A stretch of DNA of 64,000 nucleotides from Fennellomyces sp. T-0311 (lineage: Eukaryota; Mucoromycota; Mucoromycetes; Mucorales; Lichtheimiaceae): positions 248,001-312,000 of the forward strand of contig JALLLT010000021.1 of the NCBI GenBank assembly GCA_025266875.1, in the 5' to 3' direction. The first letter of the stretch is position 1, and the number at the start of each line of letters is the position of its first letter. The position numbers and the translations under genes are program-made. Of this stretch, positions 24,059 to 37,800 are shown piece after piece. The notes beneath the pieces are model-generated. The model made no database searches. It was not told the DNA's origin and was given only the letters and a program-made list of their open reading frames with translations.

Positions 24059-25547
24059 ATGTCACTAAAGTCCATTCTGTTACTATGGGCTAATTTGGCC
24101 CTGGCATTGGCCTTCTACGGACCTCGCGATGCTGTAGTCGAGTTGACTCCCAAGAATTTTAAGCAAGTCGTTATAGAGACCAACGTGAGTTTTCGCGTTT
24201 TGTTCGAATTGACAACCATGGCGAGTGATTCCTAATCAGTTAATATGTGTGTGTACAGAAACTAGTTGCTGTAGAATTTTATGCACCATGGTGTGGCCAT
24301 TGTCAACGGTAAGAAAGCAGCACTGAATGGGTAATGGGATCTATGGTATAACTCTTCAGTATACTATAGACTTGCTCCTGACTGGAAAAAAGCTGCCAAA
24401 AACATGGACGGACTTGCTGTTCTTGGTGCTGTCAACTGTGATGAAGAAAGCAACCGTCCTATTTGCGGCCAATACGATATCAAGGGTTTCCCTACCATCA
24501 AGATCTTCAAGCCTGACCTCAAGAAAGACAAGCGCACCGGTGGCATGATCAAGAAGCCTCAAGGTAAAGTCAATTGATGGACGGCGAATGAGGGGTAGCT
24601 CATGCTTATTCCTGGTTAGATTATCCTGGTGCGCGAGACGCCAAATCCATTGTAGACTTCCTTTTGGCATGGTTGCCGTCTGAAGTCCGATTTGTCAAGT
24701 CTGACGCAAGCAACGCAAAGTCCAAGAAAAGCTTGAGCATCGATGCATTCTTCGATACTGACGTATGGATGGATGGCAGTTTGTAGCAACAATAATCTCA
24801 TAACACGTGTACTGTGCTTTATAGAACTCTACTCTCCCGAAGGCTCTGCTGTTCACAGACAAGGCTGCCACCTCTCCCCTGTATAAGGCCCTTTCGGTCG
24901 AATTTGGCAACGGTCGCATGTTGGTTGGTGAAGTAAAGAAGTCCGAAAAGGCATTGGTAAAGGAGTTTGGTATCAAGTCTTTCCCAACACTCTTTGTCGT
25001 CTCCCCCTCGGCTGGTCACGTTCAGTACGAGGGCAAACTCAAGATCGAGCCATTGACCGAGTTCTTGAATGAGTATGCGCTCCCCAGCCAAGAGAAAAAG
25101 AGCAAAAAGACAGCTGAACCAGAGGAAGTTGTGCCGCCCAAAGATGAAAAGCCCAAAGTGGTAGAAATAACGTCGGATGACGACTTGGAAAAGCACTGTC
25201 TCGAATCGGCCAAGATCTGCGTTATTGCGATCGTGACCGAAGACGATCAGACGTCTACAGCTGACATGCTCAACAAATTGAACGACAACTCCAAGCTCTA
25301 TCATTTCGCCTGGATCAAGGACTCGAAAGCATCGTCCATCGTGGAGACGCTTGACCTTGTATCCGATTATCCTACACTCTTCCTTGTTCGTCCTGCAAAG
25401 CAGCTGTTTAGATCGTACGTGGGTGCATGGGAGGAAAAACCAATCAGTCGATGGCTTGAACAGGTCGCCACTGGCAGACTCCAAGCATGGCCATTTGAAG
25501 GCAAGCTGACCATAAAAGATACCGGTCGTGTTCGCGACGAACTGTAA
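24059..25547 (+). CDS. ER protein disulfide isomerase, single-CGHC (P5/MPD1-like)
   Basis: The start at 24059 gives MSLKSILLLWANLALALAFY, a signal peptide. The first thioredoxin domain reads VVELTPKNFKQVV, then VAVEFYAPWCGHCQR (active-site CGHC), then VNCDEESNRPICGQY and DIKGFPTIKIF with the cis-proline. A second thioredoxin-like domain lacks CxxC (PKALLFTDKAATSPLYKAL, FGIKSFPTLFVVSP). A Lys/Glu-rich linker leads to a third domain without CxxC (FAWIKDSKASSIVETLDLV). The protein ends in VRDEL, an ER-retrieval signal of the K/H/RDEL type. It would oxidise and isomerise disulfides in the ER lumen. The single active domain fits MPD1/P5-like members better than classical two-CGHC PDI. Four introns. 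Confidence 0.9.
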
Positions 25548-25599
25548 ATTATAATGTATAATAAAACAGCAAAAAAATATTATAACTACATAATTATAT

Positions 25600-27848
25600 T
25601 CAGGGCTTTATCTTTTCTTCGCACAGGTCTGGATCATTGATCAAGGCATCGGCCAGCTTGTTCAAGGCCTTGTCCTCCTCTTCTACCGCATCTCGTATCC
25701 TGTTGGTCGTCTCCTCCTTGAGCATTGCGTCCTTCATCTCGCGCGTGGGGGGCAACCTCTCGTTCTCCATATCTGATTGCTTAGCGTCCTCGAACGACGT
25801 AATGGCTTTACGTATATATGTACCGTTACAAATCGGTTTTCCCTCCTTGCATGATGCAGTACATTACCTGTTTTGATACCCTCGGCTCCCAGTGCCAACG
25901 TTCCTATCGGCACCTTGCCAGTTGGCGACACCGATTTCAATTCCATGACCTGCTCAGAGTTTTCTCGCAAGACGGAGAAGACTCGTGACATTTTGCCGAC
26001 AGCAAGGATCTTGTTGCGGATCACTGTGCGTCGCTGCTCTATTTCTTCACTTGTCATTGCAGGTTGGTCCAAAGACTTTCGATGCTGCTCGTTGTTGAGC
26101 TCCTCCTGACTGCAAATGTTGAGAATAGCAATGAGCATATCGGTGACTCATTGCAAATTTGTTAGTCTAACAAAACACAATTCGTCCTTCTGACCCGTTC
26201 TTTTACTTTTTTCTCCAACGAACGGCAAGCTCCACGTGAAAACATCCATAAAGTTAGGCAACCAATAAGGGTGGGGCGTGCAGTTAAACTGTCGAATGTT
26301 CATGACATCGTTTTCGTACTTTAGCACGGCCGCTTTGTTATTGTATACATCCAGATAGTTTGGTGCGGAGAATATGGTGATGACTGCTGGGAATTGAGTG
26401 GTTTTGCTCTTTCGATACATACGATATCTAATTTGGATCATCAGATGAGCGAATTACTAAACCAAAAAAACCCCTCCTTTCATTCATTACCCTGCATCCT
26501 GCGCCTCGTGCGCTCGTATGACAGAAAGTAAACCATTTCGTTCCAGGAAAGCACATGTTGCAGCATAACTTGACAGTAAACCATTAGTATACACTTGACC
26601 GTATGAAAACCCGCATATTGCAATCGCACCTGTAGAAGTAGGAGCAACCCCGTACATGATTGTGCACGAAATGGTCTCGTGTACTTTCCTGTCCAAAGTT
26701 CTCCATCGGGTCCGCCCACAAAAGATCGCACATAAGCCCATGTGTTGGCGGCTCACAAAACCGGTTGATCTTTTTCCATTTGGCATATACACAAAACGAG
26801 AATTATAGCATAAAAAAACACATGGACTTTTTTGTTACCGTTTTGAAGTCATCAAGGACGTGTAGCTCAGGTGATAATCCGCCGTGGACGCATAGGAACT
26901 GCTTGTTCATGACAGCCGCGAGTGGCAAAGCACAAAATGACTCCATACATGCATCGTAGACTCGAGTGGTGTACTTGTGTTCACCTAAAAAAATTAATTT
27001 TAGCCTCACAAAACAAACAAGGGAAAAACGGGGACATTACATTCGATTTTAAATGTAAAGTAGTCTGTAAGATGTCTGCATTCGTGGTTGCCACGTAGCA
27101 GGTAGAATGTCTTTGGATACCAAATCTTGAGCGACCAGAGATACAGCACACACTAAAATCATGTGGGACAGTTTTCTCTTTAGTTTTTGATGGTTTTCTC
27201 GCTTTTTTCCGTCCCGGATATTGTTGGGTTCCCCTGCCTCAATCGAAAAATAACCTCGATCCACATAGTCACCAAGAAACAAAAACTTTGTGGATGCCGG
27301 ATCGCCACCGATCTCGAAAAGTTTCATCAAATCGTAGTATTGGCCGTGAATATCGCCACATACTGTGAATTTGTTGTTACACCAGGGTTTTGCATACAGC
27401 TATCATCACTATAGTTTACCAGTGATTGGCGCTGATAGATGTAACAGATTGGGCTCCTCTTTGAAAGTTTCAGTTCCCTTGTTGATGATATAAATCGCTT
27501 GCTCTTCGGAAAGTCGTCCTTCGCGATAGAAATGCTCTTTCAAAAACTGCAAGTCAGGGTATCCCGGACGCTCTGAGCTCCAAAACTGATCCTGCGACGG
27601 AACGCCCACGGCAGGCGCTGTCACGTCTAATCAACCATCATTTTGTTTCAGAAAAGTAGCAGAATGATCAAGGTAACCCATAGCAACGTACCACGAACCA
27701 CTCTTTCCTTTGTTGTCACGGTGGTACCATCTTCTAGGGTTAGTGTGGAGAAATCAATACGCGGAGTGTCTTCCGCTGACTTTGTTCGAAGACGGCGAAG
27801 TGCTGGGCTCTCCGATCGCTTGGGTTCGTCTTCGGCTTGTTGCAGCAT
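25600..27848 (-). CDS. CNA1: calcineurin A, Ca2+/calmodulin-dependent phosphatase catalytic subunit
   Basis: The start at 27848 gives [20 protein letters not shown], then [18 protein letters not shown] after an intron. The metallophosphatase core shows [79 protein letters not shown] and [17 protein letters not shown], so all metal ligands are present. The segment [20 protein letters not shown] leads to the B-subunit-binding helix ([18 protein letters not shown]), a calmodulin-binding region ([20 protein letters not shown]) and an autoinhibitory segment ([19 protein letters not shown]). It should be active with a calcineurin B partner in Ca2+ signalling. About nine introns. Its regulator calcipressin is at 49.6-50.4 kb. 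Confidence 0.95.
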
Positions 27849-28745
27849 AAGGAAAAGGGGAAAGAGAAAAAAAGAAAGAGGGAGGGAAAGAGTGTCAAGT
27901 TTCAGGCAAATGGGAATTTCTTTTGTTTACATGTTAGAAGGTCCAGAACAAAACGCACACCTAACCACTTTATAACACAACAGAAGTCTTTTCACACAGC
28001 AAGTTGCGCCGTGCATGGGCTGATGGGCGAGGGACAGGATTAAGGCTTGCAAAAAAAAAAGTGCCACACTTTCGGAGTCTAATGACGCGTATCATAGCGA
28101 TTCATGCTACCCGATTCCAAGCCCAAGCAAACGGCTGCAGGGAACTGTTCCAAAGATCGAAACGTGCAGCAGATTTGTCCATCGTTCTGCTCCAATGAAG
28201 GTTTTGGGGGTGCCCTGGGGTTGGGACTGGATCCGTTGCCTGGACACTTCATATGCTTCACCAACCATGGTGACACAGGCAACTGTTGAACTCCGCAACT
28301 GCCACCATAACTTTTTGGCTGCTGGCTTTCCGTCCAGTTGCCTGCCCTTCTTCTTCGCCTTGTACCTCTACTGCCGATTCCGTCAACGGAGCGAGTGGTT
28401 TAAACAACAAAGTCAAACGTGGCCCAATCCCAGCATTCCACCTGTATATCGATCTTCACCTGAAGAAGAAGTTGGCTTGTGAAAGCAATTCTACTCATCT
28501 CTTATACCCTGTTGTACATATTCCTGCCTTGGTGACCCAACAAGTCATCTGTAAATCGTAAACAACATTGCTACGCTTCAATCCATTCAGCCACTACGAC
28601 AACCGCGCACCTTGCCGACTTTTGCTCAGGTAAGCGGAAAAGACAAATGACATTGTTTCGACGGCGATCTGGTTTGGGCTCACTTGCGCTGGCCGTAGAT
28701 ACGCATAGCTCGCTTATTTACCCGATATAACCAACAACGCAACAC
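27849..28745. other. 0.9-kb divergent promoter region, CNA1 / kinesin-3
   Basis: The two genes start at the edges and read outwards. A purine-rich tract lies at 27850-27895 and further A-runs near 28050. The small open frames have no recognisable content. No RNA gene is seen. Confidence 0.45.
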
Positions 28746-31700
28746 ATGAGCGGAGGAGGAAATATCAAGGTCGTCGTACGATGCCGTCCCATGAATTCGA
28801 GAGGTAATAGAAAAAAAGGCGCGCATGGCGATGATCGACACCAGGCTGATCGTTTCATATAACAAATAAACCTACCATTTAGAAATTGCACGTGGTGCGG
28901 TGGGCCTGATTCGAATGGAGGGCAACCAAACCATCATCAGTCGCCCTGAAGACAGCCGGACGGGCAAGGAGTCGGAAGACCACAAGGCGTTCACCTTTGA
29001 CAAGTCTTACTGGTCCGCCGACAAGAATGCACCGAATTATGCCGATCAGCAGACGGTCTACAACGACCTCGGCGAGGATCTGCTCAACCATGCGTTCGAT
29101 GGTTACAACTGCTGCATCTTTGCTTGTAAGTCTTGCCTTTCTCGTGGCCATTTGGCAGTTTTTTAAATTTTAATTTGGTTCCAGACGGTCAGACCGGTGC
29201 CGGCAAGTCCTACTCCATGGTAACAAAAGCCATACACAATGCATTACACTGTTGCTAAGTTGGCAACGGAAATAGATGGGTTACGGTGAAGACTACGGCA
29301 TCAGCCCGCGCACTTGTTTCGAGCTTTTCGAGCGGATCAAGCGGAACAACGACCCCTCGGTGACGTACCAAGTCGAAGTGACCTACATTGAAATCTACAA
29401 CGAGAAAGTGCGCGATCTGCTTAATCCAAAGAACAAGGGCAACCTCAAAGTACGTGAGCATCCCAGTTTGGGTCCGTACGTCGAGGATCTGTCCAAGGTC
29501 GTGGTGCACTCGTTCAACGACATCAACCAGCTCATGGACGACGGCAACAAGGTTTGTTTCGGACGCCTTTGTTTGTATGTATGTAATTAATAACCTGCCG
29601 TTTATAGGCAAGAACCGTCGCTGCCACCAACATGAACGAAACCTCGTCTCGATCACATGCCGTCTTCACCCTGTTCTTGACCCAGAAACAGAAGGATGAA
29701 GCGACCAAGATGGAAGGCGAAAAGGTCGCCAGAATCAGGTAATGAACCAATGGCAGCATTGTCAAGTTCACAGACAAAACACACGCATATCAAATCATTA
29801 AATGAAGCAAAGTCTCGTCGATCTAGCAGGAAGTGAACGTGCCAATAGCACCGGCGCCACTGGAGCTCGACTGAAGGAAGGTGCCAATATCAATAGATCG
29901 CTTACCACTTTGGGTAAAGTCATTGCTGGTCTTGCTGAAGCGTCCCAGAATGAAGGCAAAAAAGGGCGCAAGTCAAAGGAGACATTTATTCCTTATCGTG
30001 ATTCGGTAATACTCTTCCGATCCTGCGCTATATGAAGCCTCTAATCGACAAATTGCTTTAGGTTCTTACATGGCTTTTGAAGGACTCACTCGGTGGTAAT
30101 TCGAAAACGGCCATGATTGCAGCTATTTCCCCGGCAGATTACGACGAAACGCTCAGTACGCTTCGATATGCCGACCAGGCCAAGAAGATCAAGAACAAGG
30201 CTGTCGTTAACGAAGATCCAAATGCCAAGATGATCCGAGAACTCAAGGACGAATTGGCAATTTTGCGTGAACGATTACGAACATACGCACCCGAGGAAGT
30301 CGAGCAGTTGACAGCATCTAGTGCATACAAAAACCTTGGTGGTGGTGGTGGTGGCGGTGGTGGCAGCAGTGCAAGTCGTCACTCGATGCCTGCACCATCA
30401 CGATCAGCTCTCAACAAAGCCAACGTCGAGTTTGAGATCACAGACAGCAAAGGCCAGACCAAAAAGATGAGTAGGCAGGAAATCGTCGAACAGTTGCAGA
30501 GCTCAGAAAAGCTACTCGCCAACCTCAACGAAACATGGGAGGAGAAGCTGAAAAAGACAGAATTGATCCATACCGAGCGCGAGAAGGCCTTGGAAGAACT
30601 CGGTATTGCTGTACATAAAAACAACGTCGGTGTTTATGCACCAAAGAAAATGCCGCATTTGGTCAACCTCAATGAGGATCCTCTCATGTCCGAATGTCTC
30701 ATGTATCAGATCAAAGTCGGCACGACAAAGGTTGGAAGGCTGGAGAGTGAAGCTCAACCCGATATCCGTCTCTCGGGATCCAACATTCTCGACGAACATT
30801 GTTCGTTTGAGAACAGCAATGGCACCGTAACGATCACTCCCAATCCAGAATCCGTAACCATGGTGAACGGTATGCGGATCTACGAGCCTAGACGACTGCG
30901 AAGTGGCTACCGCATCATTCTCGGCGACTACCACATCTTCCGTTTCAATCACCCTGAAGAAGTTCGACGCGAGCGGGGCCTGCAAAAGGTCGCAGTCGAA
31001 AAAGCAATGGGCAATTCGCAGACAGGCGAGGAAGACGAACGGCCCGAATCACCTACCGAAAGTGGCAGCATGATCGGCTCCGAAGTGATGGATTGGAACT
31101 ATGCTCGTCGCGAGGCAGTGCTGAATTACTATGCCAACGAGAGTAACTTTGGCGACATGAAGGACGAGGACCTCGAAAAGTTGTACGACGATATTACTCG
31201 TATCCGAAATTCCCGCCGCACCCGATCCGAGAGCAGAAACGAAAATGACGATGACGACTCGTCGGAATCTTTCCGCAACTCAACTTCAGCTACAATGGTC
31301 GACGATGGTTTGGAAAGCGTATACACCGATGCCACGTTTGCGCCTAGCGAGTTGGAGGAGAAGTACAAGGTCGAGAAGGAGAAACTGGAAAAGGAGTTGG
31401 TCAACCAGAAACGGATCTATGAGGCCAAGATCCATCGCATGTCCCGTCAGTTTTCCGAGCACCAGTTCACCAACGGTTACTCCGAGCATCAGCTTGCTCT
31501 CATGCACAAGATTACCAAGAAGTGGAAGCAGCTGCGTTACGTAACCATGGCAGAGGTTGTCCTGACAAACGCTGTCATGCTCAAGGAAGCCAACATCATT
31601 TCGCGCGAATTGGGAAAAGACGTGCTGTACCAGTTCGCCATTATTGAGGATGGGCAGTTCTCGAACCCCATGTCGTACTGGGAAACTACATCCGCGTTGC

Positions 31701-34173
31701 ATCAGTTCGAGACAGACGAGGATACAACGCTGATATCGACACCGAAGCCCTGCATTGGCGTTCGCGTGATCGATCGCAAGCACCAAGTCGTCTATGTTTG
31801 GTCGTTGGAGAAGCTCAAGCTCAGACTGCACAAAATGCGAAACCTGTACAACTTTATTGACAGACCAATGTATCGTTCACATTTCAACTGGGAAGATCCG
31901 TTCTTCGAGAATCCCTGCCCAAAGTACACGTTCATTGGCAGTGCAGCCACGTCCATACACAATCTGACGCTGCAACAACCTTACGAGAGCTGTGTCGAAA
32001 TCATATGTCGCTCCACTGGCCAGATCAAGGGCAAGCTTCGTGTACTGATATCGCCCATCGCAAGATCTGTCGCCATCAAAGGTCCCGAGGCACGCCAACC
32101 GTTGTCTGACCACGAATCAGATGACGCAGATGAAGACGGCTTTTCGCTCAGAGTTGGCCAGCAACTGCTGTTTGAAGTTCGATTATTGGAAATGAGTGGA
32201 CTTAACGAAACCGAATACACCGAAGTGCACGTTCAATTCAAGCTGTCTTCCTTTGGCGGTGTTCCAGCTCACTCAACCACTGAAAAGATCTTTGCGACCG
32301 ACCCAGTGAGCGACTTTGACAACGGCCTAGTCCAGCTTGATCATAGCCAAACATTGTCGTTGGTCGTCACACGAAATGTGCTCGAAGTGCTCCAGCGTGG
32401 CATGATTTCTTTTGAAGTATACGGGCTGGCGCAATCTCGGGCCTTGTCACAGTTCGAACGATGGGACGATCAGCGTGAAAAACCCCGCCTAGCAGACCTT
32501 CTTGCTGCTAGTCAACATAACAACGGCTCGGCAGCAGAAAGCAGTAGAGGACAGTCGGACCAAACATCTACACATTCGAACCACAGCGCTTCCAACGGCT
32601 CGCTCGAACGTCGCTCAGAAGAAGAATTACTGGCAGCTGAACGTCATGATGTCGTGGCCTGGGTACAAGTATGCGAGCTTGCACCGAATGGTGATTATAT
32701 TCCGGTGCCAGTGACAGCGCAGAATTCGCTGGACCGTGGTGTGTTTACATTACGTCAAGGTCTTCAAAGACGGATATGCTTCACACTGTCGCATACATCT
32801 GGCCGACAGTTTGAATGGAATCGTATCCTGAAGGCGTCCATTGGACGCGTACGATTGCTGGATCCCAAGGGTCGTATCATCGACTCTCCCGCACACGACG
32901 ATATACCCATCAAGTTGCTTAGTCAACAGAGCGTGGTCTACAACAACGATGGCACGAGTCAACTCACGGCACAAGGCGCGTGGGACAGTTCCCAGCATGA
33001 ATGTCTGTTCTTGAACAGAATTACATCAAGCAACAGCCGCATTCTTTTGAATCTCAAGTGGGAGATTGACGCAGACAAGTGTTCCAAGCCAATACACTTT
33101 AATATGGATATTGCTGTCCAGATTCAAGGTCGTGACTCTTCCGGACGATCTCGATTGCGCAAATTGCTTGGATCCGACAAACAGCTGCCCAAGTGCAGCG
33201 CCATTTTCCTCGTCAATTTGCGACCACCAATGACTCGTCGTCTTAGCCAGTTGTGGAGACTCAATACTGCGACCAAGTATGTACGCGGTGAAGAATATCT
33301 TGGCTCATGGCGACCTCGTGGTGTGTCCTTGGTCAACGATTATAAGCACATTCGCGAACGTATTCGACGAAAAGAAGATGTCGCATTTACATCGCAGGTG
33401 TTGACACTGCGCACTGCTCGGTCTCAAACAAGCAACGGAGCTATCAACGGAAAGAGTGAAAGCAGCAGTGTGAAACCATCAAGTCATTGCGATTCAGATA
33501 CCTTGGATGAACCGCAAGCCGAGTTAGCAAACCGGGTACTTGATTTATGGAAACAGAAGCAAGGATCCCGTAAAGAGGTATATATTAGACACCGCTTTTT
33601 TTGACATTCTGACTAATGTTATCGCACAGATTGTCATCAGTCAGGATCCTCCCATACCAGGTATGCCAGATTTGGACGCTAGACAAGAGCTACGCGGCGC
33701 GTCCAAGCTGCTTGCCGATGTTAAACTCGTTACACAAAGGTAAGTGGGAAGGACATTGTAACGAGCGATTTACTAACACCATTGATATGAAAGCGATAAC
33801 GTTTCGAAGCGCGGCTATCTCACATATCAAGAAAGCGCGGTCCATGATAAGTGGGTCAAACGATGGTTCGTTATCCGCCGGCCATACATTTACATTTACA
33901 TGAATCATTCCGAAACCGATGAGCAAGGCGTTATCAATGTATCTTCTGTGCGCATAGACTATAACCGAGCTTTGGAACAGATGATAGAGGTAGGTAGCAG
34001 GCGACAACTAGACGACATGTATACTAATTATTGCTTAGCGAACCAACGTCTTTGCTCTCTATACCAGCAACAATGCATATACGCTTCAGGCCGGGTCCAG
34101 AATGGATATGATAGATTGGATATCAAAGATTGACCAAATGTTTCCAATCGAAAAATTGAAAAACGCATTATAA
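28746..34173 (+). CDS. kinesin-3 motor (KIF1/Unc-104 type) with FHA and PH domains
   Basis: A plus-end microtubule motor for vesicles or endosomes. The start at 28746 gives [19 protein letters not shown]. The motor has the P-loop [13 protein letters not shown], switch [12 protein letters not shown], switch [13 protein letters not shown], and a loop-12 lysine cluster ([13 protein letters not shown]) like the K-loop of KIF1. After the neck comes a poly-Gly tract (about 30337-30365), a coiled coil and an FHA domain ([29 protein letters not shown]). Then follow a second coiled coil, the KIF1B/DUF3694-type region ([37 protein letters not shown]) and, after two introns, a C-terminal PH domain ([32 protein letters not shown]). 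The whole protein is about 1,650 residues. Most of it is one exon of 3.5 kb (30077-33576). Confidence 0.94.
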
Positions 34174-34801
34174 TTATATTTTTTGTCGCTATCATCTACA
34201 CCCCACCCCTTTCATTACTCCTTTATTAATTATGCTTCACTTTCGTTTGGCTTTCTTTCTGTTTCTTTTTTCTTTTTCCGGCCCTTCGCAAAGCCCAATA
34301 CCCTCCCCCGATTTGTCCGTAAATATGCTGTGTATTATCTAAACTTACTTTATACATATGTTTGTTTTTCTTTTGCTTTTTTCAACTTTCTGTAATGAAT
34401 ATTTGCAAAAAAAACACCACGGATGTCCTCTTTTTCTACCAAAACCTTTATTTGGAATTGACACCTTCGATTGCAACGTGACACCTACACCGCAGCAGCA
34501 TGATGTCATTGCTTGCATCGTTGGATATACTTTGGAAAGCACCTTTGACAAAAAAACACGGAAACAACAGATTGTAAGTTCAGATAGAGTGATTTATTGG
34601 GCAATAGATCAGTATGATTATTAGATATATGGAGGGATCAATAATTGTTGTAAGGGTAGCAACGCGTACTATGTTGCCATTGAAATTGCTGCGGCAGTAA
34701 CCATGCAAACGACCGATCGGGGTGTGGCTTGTATAAAAACCCACCGTGAAGGACTCTGCAAACACCCGTTTGTTCTTCTCCTCCACTTGATAGAATTCGC
34801 C
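34174..34801. other. intergenic spacer, 3' flank of kinesin-3 and eIF5B promoter
   Basis: This holds pyrimidine-rich 3' sequence after the kinesin (about 34180-34390) and the region upstream of eIF5B. No gene is supported; open frames are short and of low complexity. Confidence 0.45.
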
Positions 34802-37800
34802 ATGGGTAAAAAAAAGGGATCCAAGCAAAAGAAAAATGACGATTACTGGTAAATTTGACTTTACGCAAAAAATACGCCAACTAATTCTATGTTAGGGACG
34901 AGGAGTTTGAGCAAGATGCTGCTCTGACCGGTGCCGCCCAACCAGAAGAAGACAGTGAAGCCTTTGAAAAGCGTGCAGCTGCTTTCGATGCCTTGGCCGA
35001 TCTTGGCGATGACGATGATGGGTAAAGTTTTCTCTACTGTTGTTTTTTTTTTCAACGGGGTACACTAACCAATAAATAAAGTCTTATGGCCATGGTCAAC
35101 AAAGCCGCGAAGTCCAAGGCCAAAAAGAACAAAAAGAAGAATAAGCAGCCTGAACCCGAATATGAAGAGGATTTCGCCGAGGCAGCAGCTGTTGAAGAAG
35201 AAGACTTTGAGCCTGAACCACAACCTGCAAAGAAGGGCAAAAAAGGCAAAAAGAATAAGAAGGCAGAGCCCGAATACGAGGAAGACTTTTTAGACGAAGA
35301 ATTACTCGAAGAAGAACCCGAGCCAGCACCACAACCTTCCAAGGGCAAGAAGAACAAAAAGAAGAATAAGAAAGCAGAGCCCGAATACGAAGAGGACTTC
35401 GCTGTCGATGAAGAAGAAGAACAGGCAGCAGCACCAGCTCCTGAACCAGAAGCCGATGAGTTCGACGACGATTGGTCTAATGATACTAAGAAGAAGGACA
35501 AAAAGAAGGGCAAGCAGGCTCCCGAGCCGGCTCCCGAGGAGCCCAAGCGTATCTTGTCCAAGAAGGAAAAGGAGAAATTGAAGAAGGAAAGACAAAAGGA
35601 AGCCAAGCGTTTGGCAAACCTGGAAAAGAAAAAGCAGGAACCAGCAAAGAAGGAAGAGCCTGTCAAGGAAGCACAGAAGGCACCTGAACCTGTTGCCGCA
35701 CCTGTACCCACTCCTGCTGCTGTTGGCGGAAAGAAGGGCAAGAAGGGCGGTCCAGCTGGTGTCGCAGCTCTTAGAAAGATGCTCGAGGCTCAAAAGATCG
35801 CTGAAGAGGAAGCAGCACGTAAGGAAGAAGAAGAACGCAAGCGACGAGAGGAAGAAGAGCGATTGGCAGCCGAGGAAGAAGCGCGTATTGCCGAACAGAA
35901 GCGTCTCAAGAAGGAACGAGAAGCCGTAAGTCAATGGAAGCAGTAAGCAAAATATCCTCGGCTCACACGTTTGGAATGATACAGGCCAAGAAGGAACAGC
36001 TCCGAAAGGAAGGCAAACTTCTGACAAAGGCACAAAAGGAAGCCCAGCGCAAGGCACAGCTTCGTCATCAACAGATGATTGAATCTGGTCAAGTCCAGGT
36101 CGCGGCATTGCAACAAAAGGAGGGTGGTGAAAAGAAGAAGGTAGTCTACACCACCAAGAAGAAGAAGAAGCCCAGCAAGGAAGAGATCGAACGCAAGAAG
36201 CGTGAAGAAGAGGAGGCCAAGAGAAAACAAGAAGAGGAGGAGCGCAGAAAGAAGGAAGAAGAAGAGGCCAAGAAGAAGGAAGAGGAAGAATCCTCTGAGG
36301 ACGACTGGGAAAAGGCAGCAGAGAGCAGCGACGAAGAAGCCAAGTCTGAAGAAAATGTCAAGGATGACTGGGAAGAGTCTTCTGAGGAAGAAGAGGAGAA
36401 GGCGCCTGCCAAGAAGGCCGCGCCTGCCAAGAAGGCCGCACCACCAGCGAAGAAGGATCAGAGCGAATCCGAGGATAGCGACTGGGACGATAGCGACGAA
36501 GACAGTGATGAAGACAGCTCTGAAGAGGAATTGTCTGCTACTCAACGTTTAGCACTTCAGAAGAAGGAAGAAGCAGCTGCCCGCCGTGCCCAACGACAAA
36601 AGGATGCCATGGCAGCACGTTCCAAGGACGATCTCCGTTCGCCCATCTGCTGTATTCTTGGTCACGTCGATACTGGTAAGTTAACTGGACAATGAAAGCG
36701 AAAAGCCACATTCTAATGCACTTGTAGGTAAAACCAAGTTGCTTGACAAGATTCGTCAGACCAACGTGCAGGAAGGTGAAGCTGGTGGTATTACCCAGCA
36801 GATTGGTGCCACCTACTTCCCTGCCGATGCTATCGCCCAAAAGACTGCTGTCCTTGGCAAGGACCGTGTTGAGGAACTCAAGGTTCCTGGCCTTCTTGTC
36901 ATTGATACACCTGGTCACGAGTCGTTCACCAACCTTCGAAGCAGAGGCAGTTCTCTGTGTAACATTGCCATTCTTGTTGTTGATATTATGCATGGTTTGG
37001 AACAGCAAACCCTCGAATCCATCCGTTTGTTGCGTGACCGCAAGACACCTTTCATTGTCGCCTTGAACAAGATCGATCGTCTCTTCCAGTGGAACTCGAT
37101 CCCCAACAACTCCTTCCAGGCCTCGCTTGCCAAGCAGAAGAAGTCTGTCAAACAAGAATTCGAAACTCGTCTCGAAAAGACCATCTTGCTGTTTGCTGAA
37201 CAAGGTTTGAACGCAGCTCTTTACTACAAGAATCCTAACGTTGCCAAGTACGTCTCGTTGGTGCCTACATCCGCTGTCACCGGTGAAGGTGTACCTGATT
37301 TGCTCAACTTGTTGGTCAACTTAACCCAGACCCGTATGAGCAATCAGCTTATGTACGTCACCGAATTGGAATGTACCGTTCTCGAAGTCAAGGTCATTGA
37401 AGGTTTGGGTACTACTATTGACGTTGTCCTTGTCAACGGTTATCTGCACGAAGGTGACAAGATTGTGGTGTGCGGTCTGAACGGTCCAATTGTTACCCAA
37501 GTCCGTGCTCTGCTGACTCCTCAGCCTATGCGAGAATTGCGTATCAAGTCGCAGTACGTCCATCACAAAACTGTCAAGGCTGCATTGGGTGTCAAGATCT
37601 CTGCTCCTGATCTTGAAAAGGCCATTGCTGGTTCACGTCTGTTGGTCGTCGGCCCAGATGATGACGAGGAGGATCTTAAGGAAGAAGTCATGTCTGATCT
37701 TACGGATTTGATGAGCTCTATCGATCGTCAAGGTCACGGTGTGTGGGTTCAGGCTTCTACTCTGGGTTCGCTCGAAGCTTTGCTCGAATTCTTGCGTGTC

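Noticed and set aside
30337..30365. GGT/GGC microsatellite as a possible regulatory repeat
   Set aside because: It lies in frame inside the kinesin-3 gene and encodes a poly-glycine linker after the motor; no extra explanation is needed.
35052..36545. Long minus-strand open frames rich in Ser, Leu and Phe
   Set aside because: They are mirror images of the Lys/Glu-rich eIF5B coding exons; GAA/AAG codons read as TTC/CTT on the other strand. The sense frame matches eIF5B.
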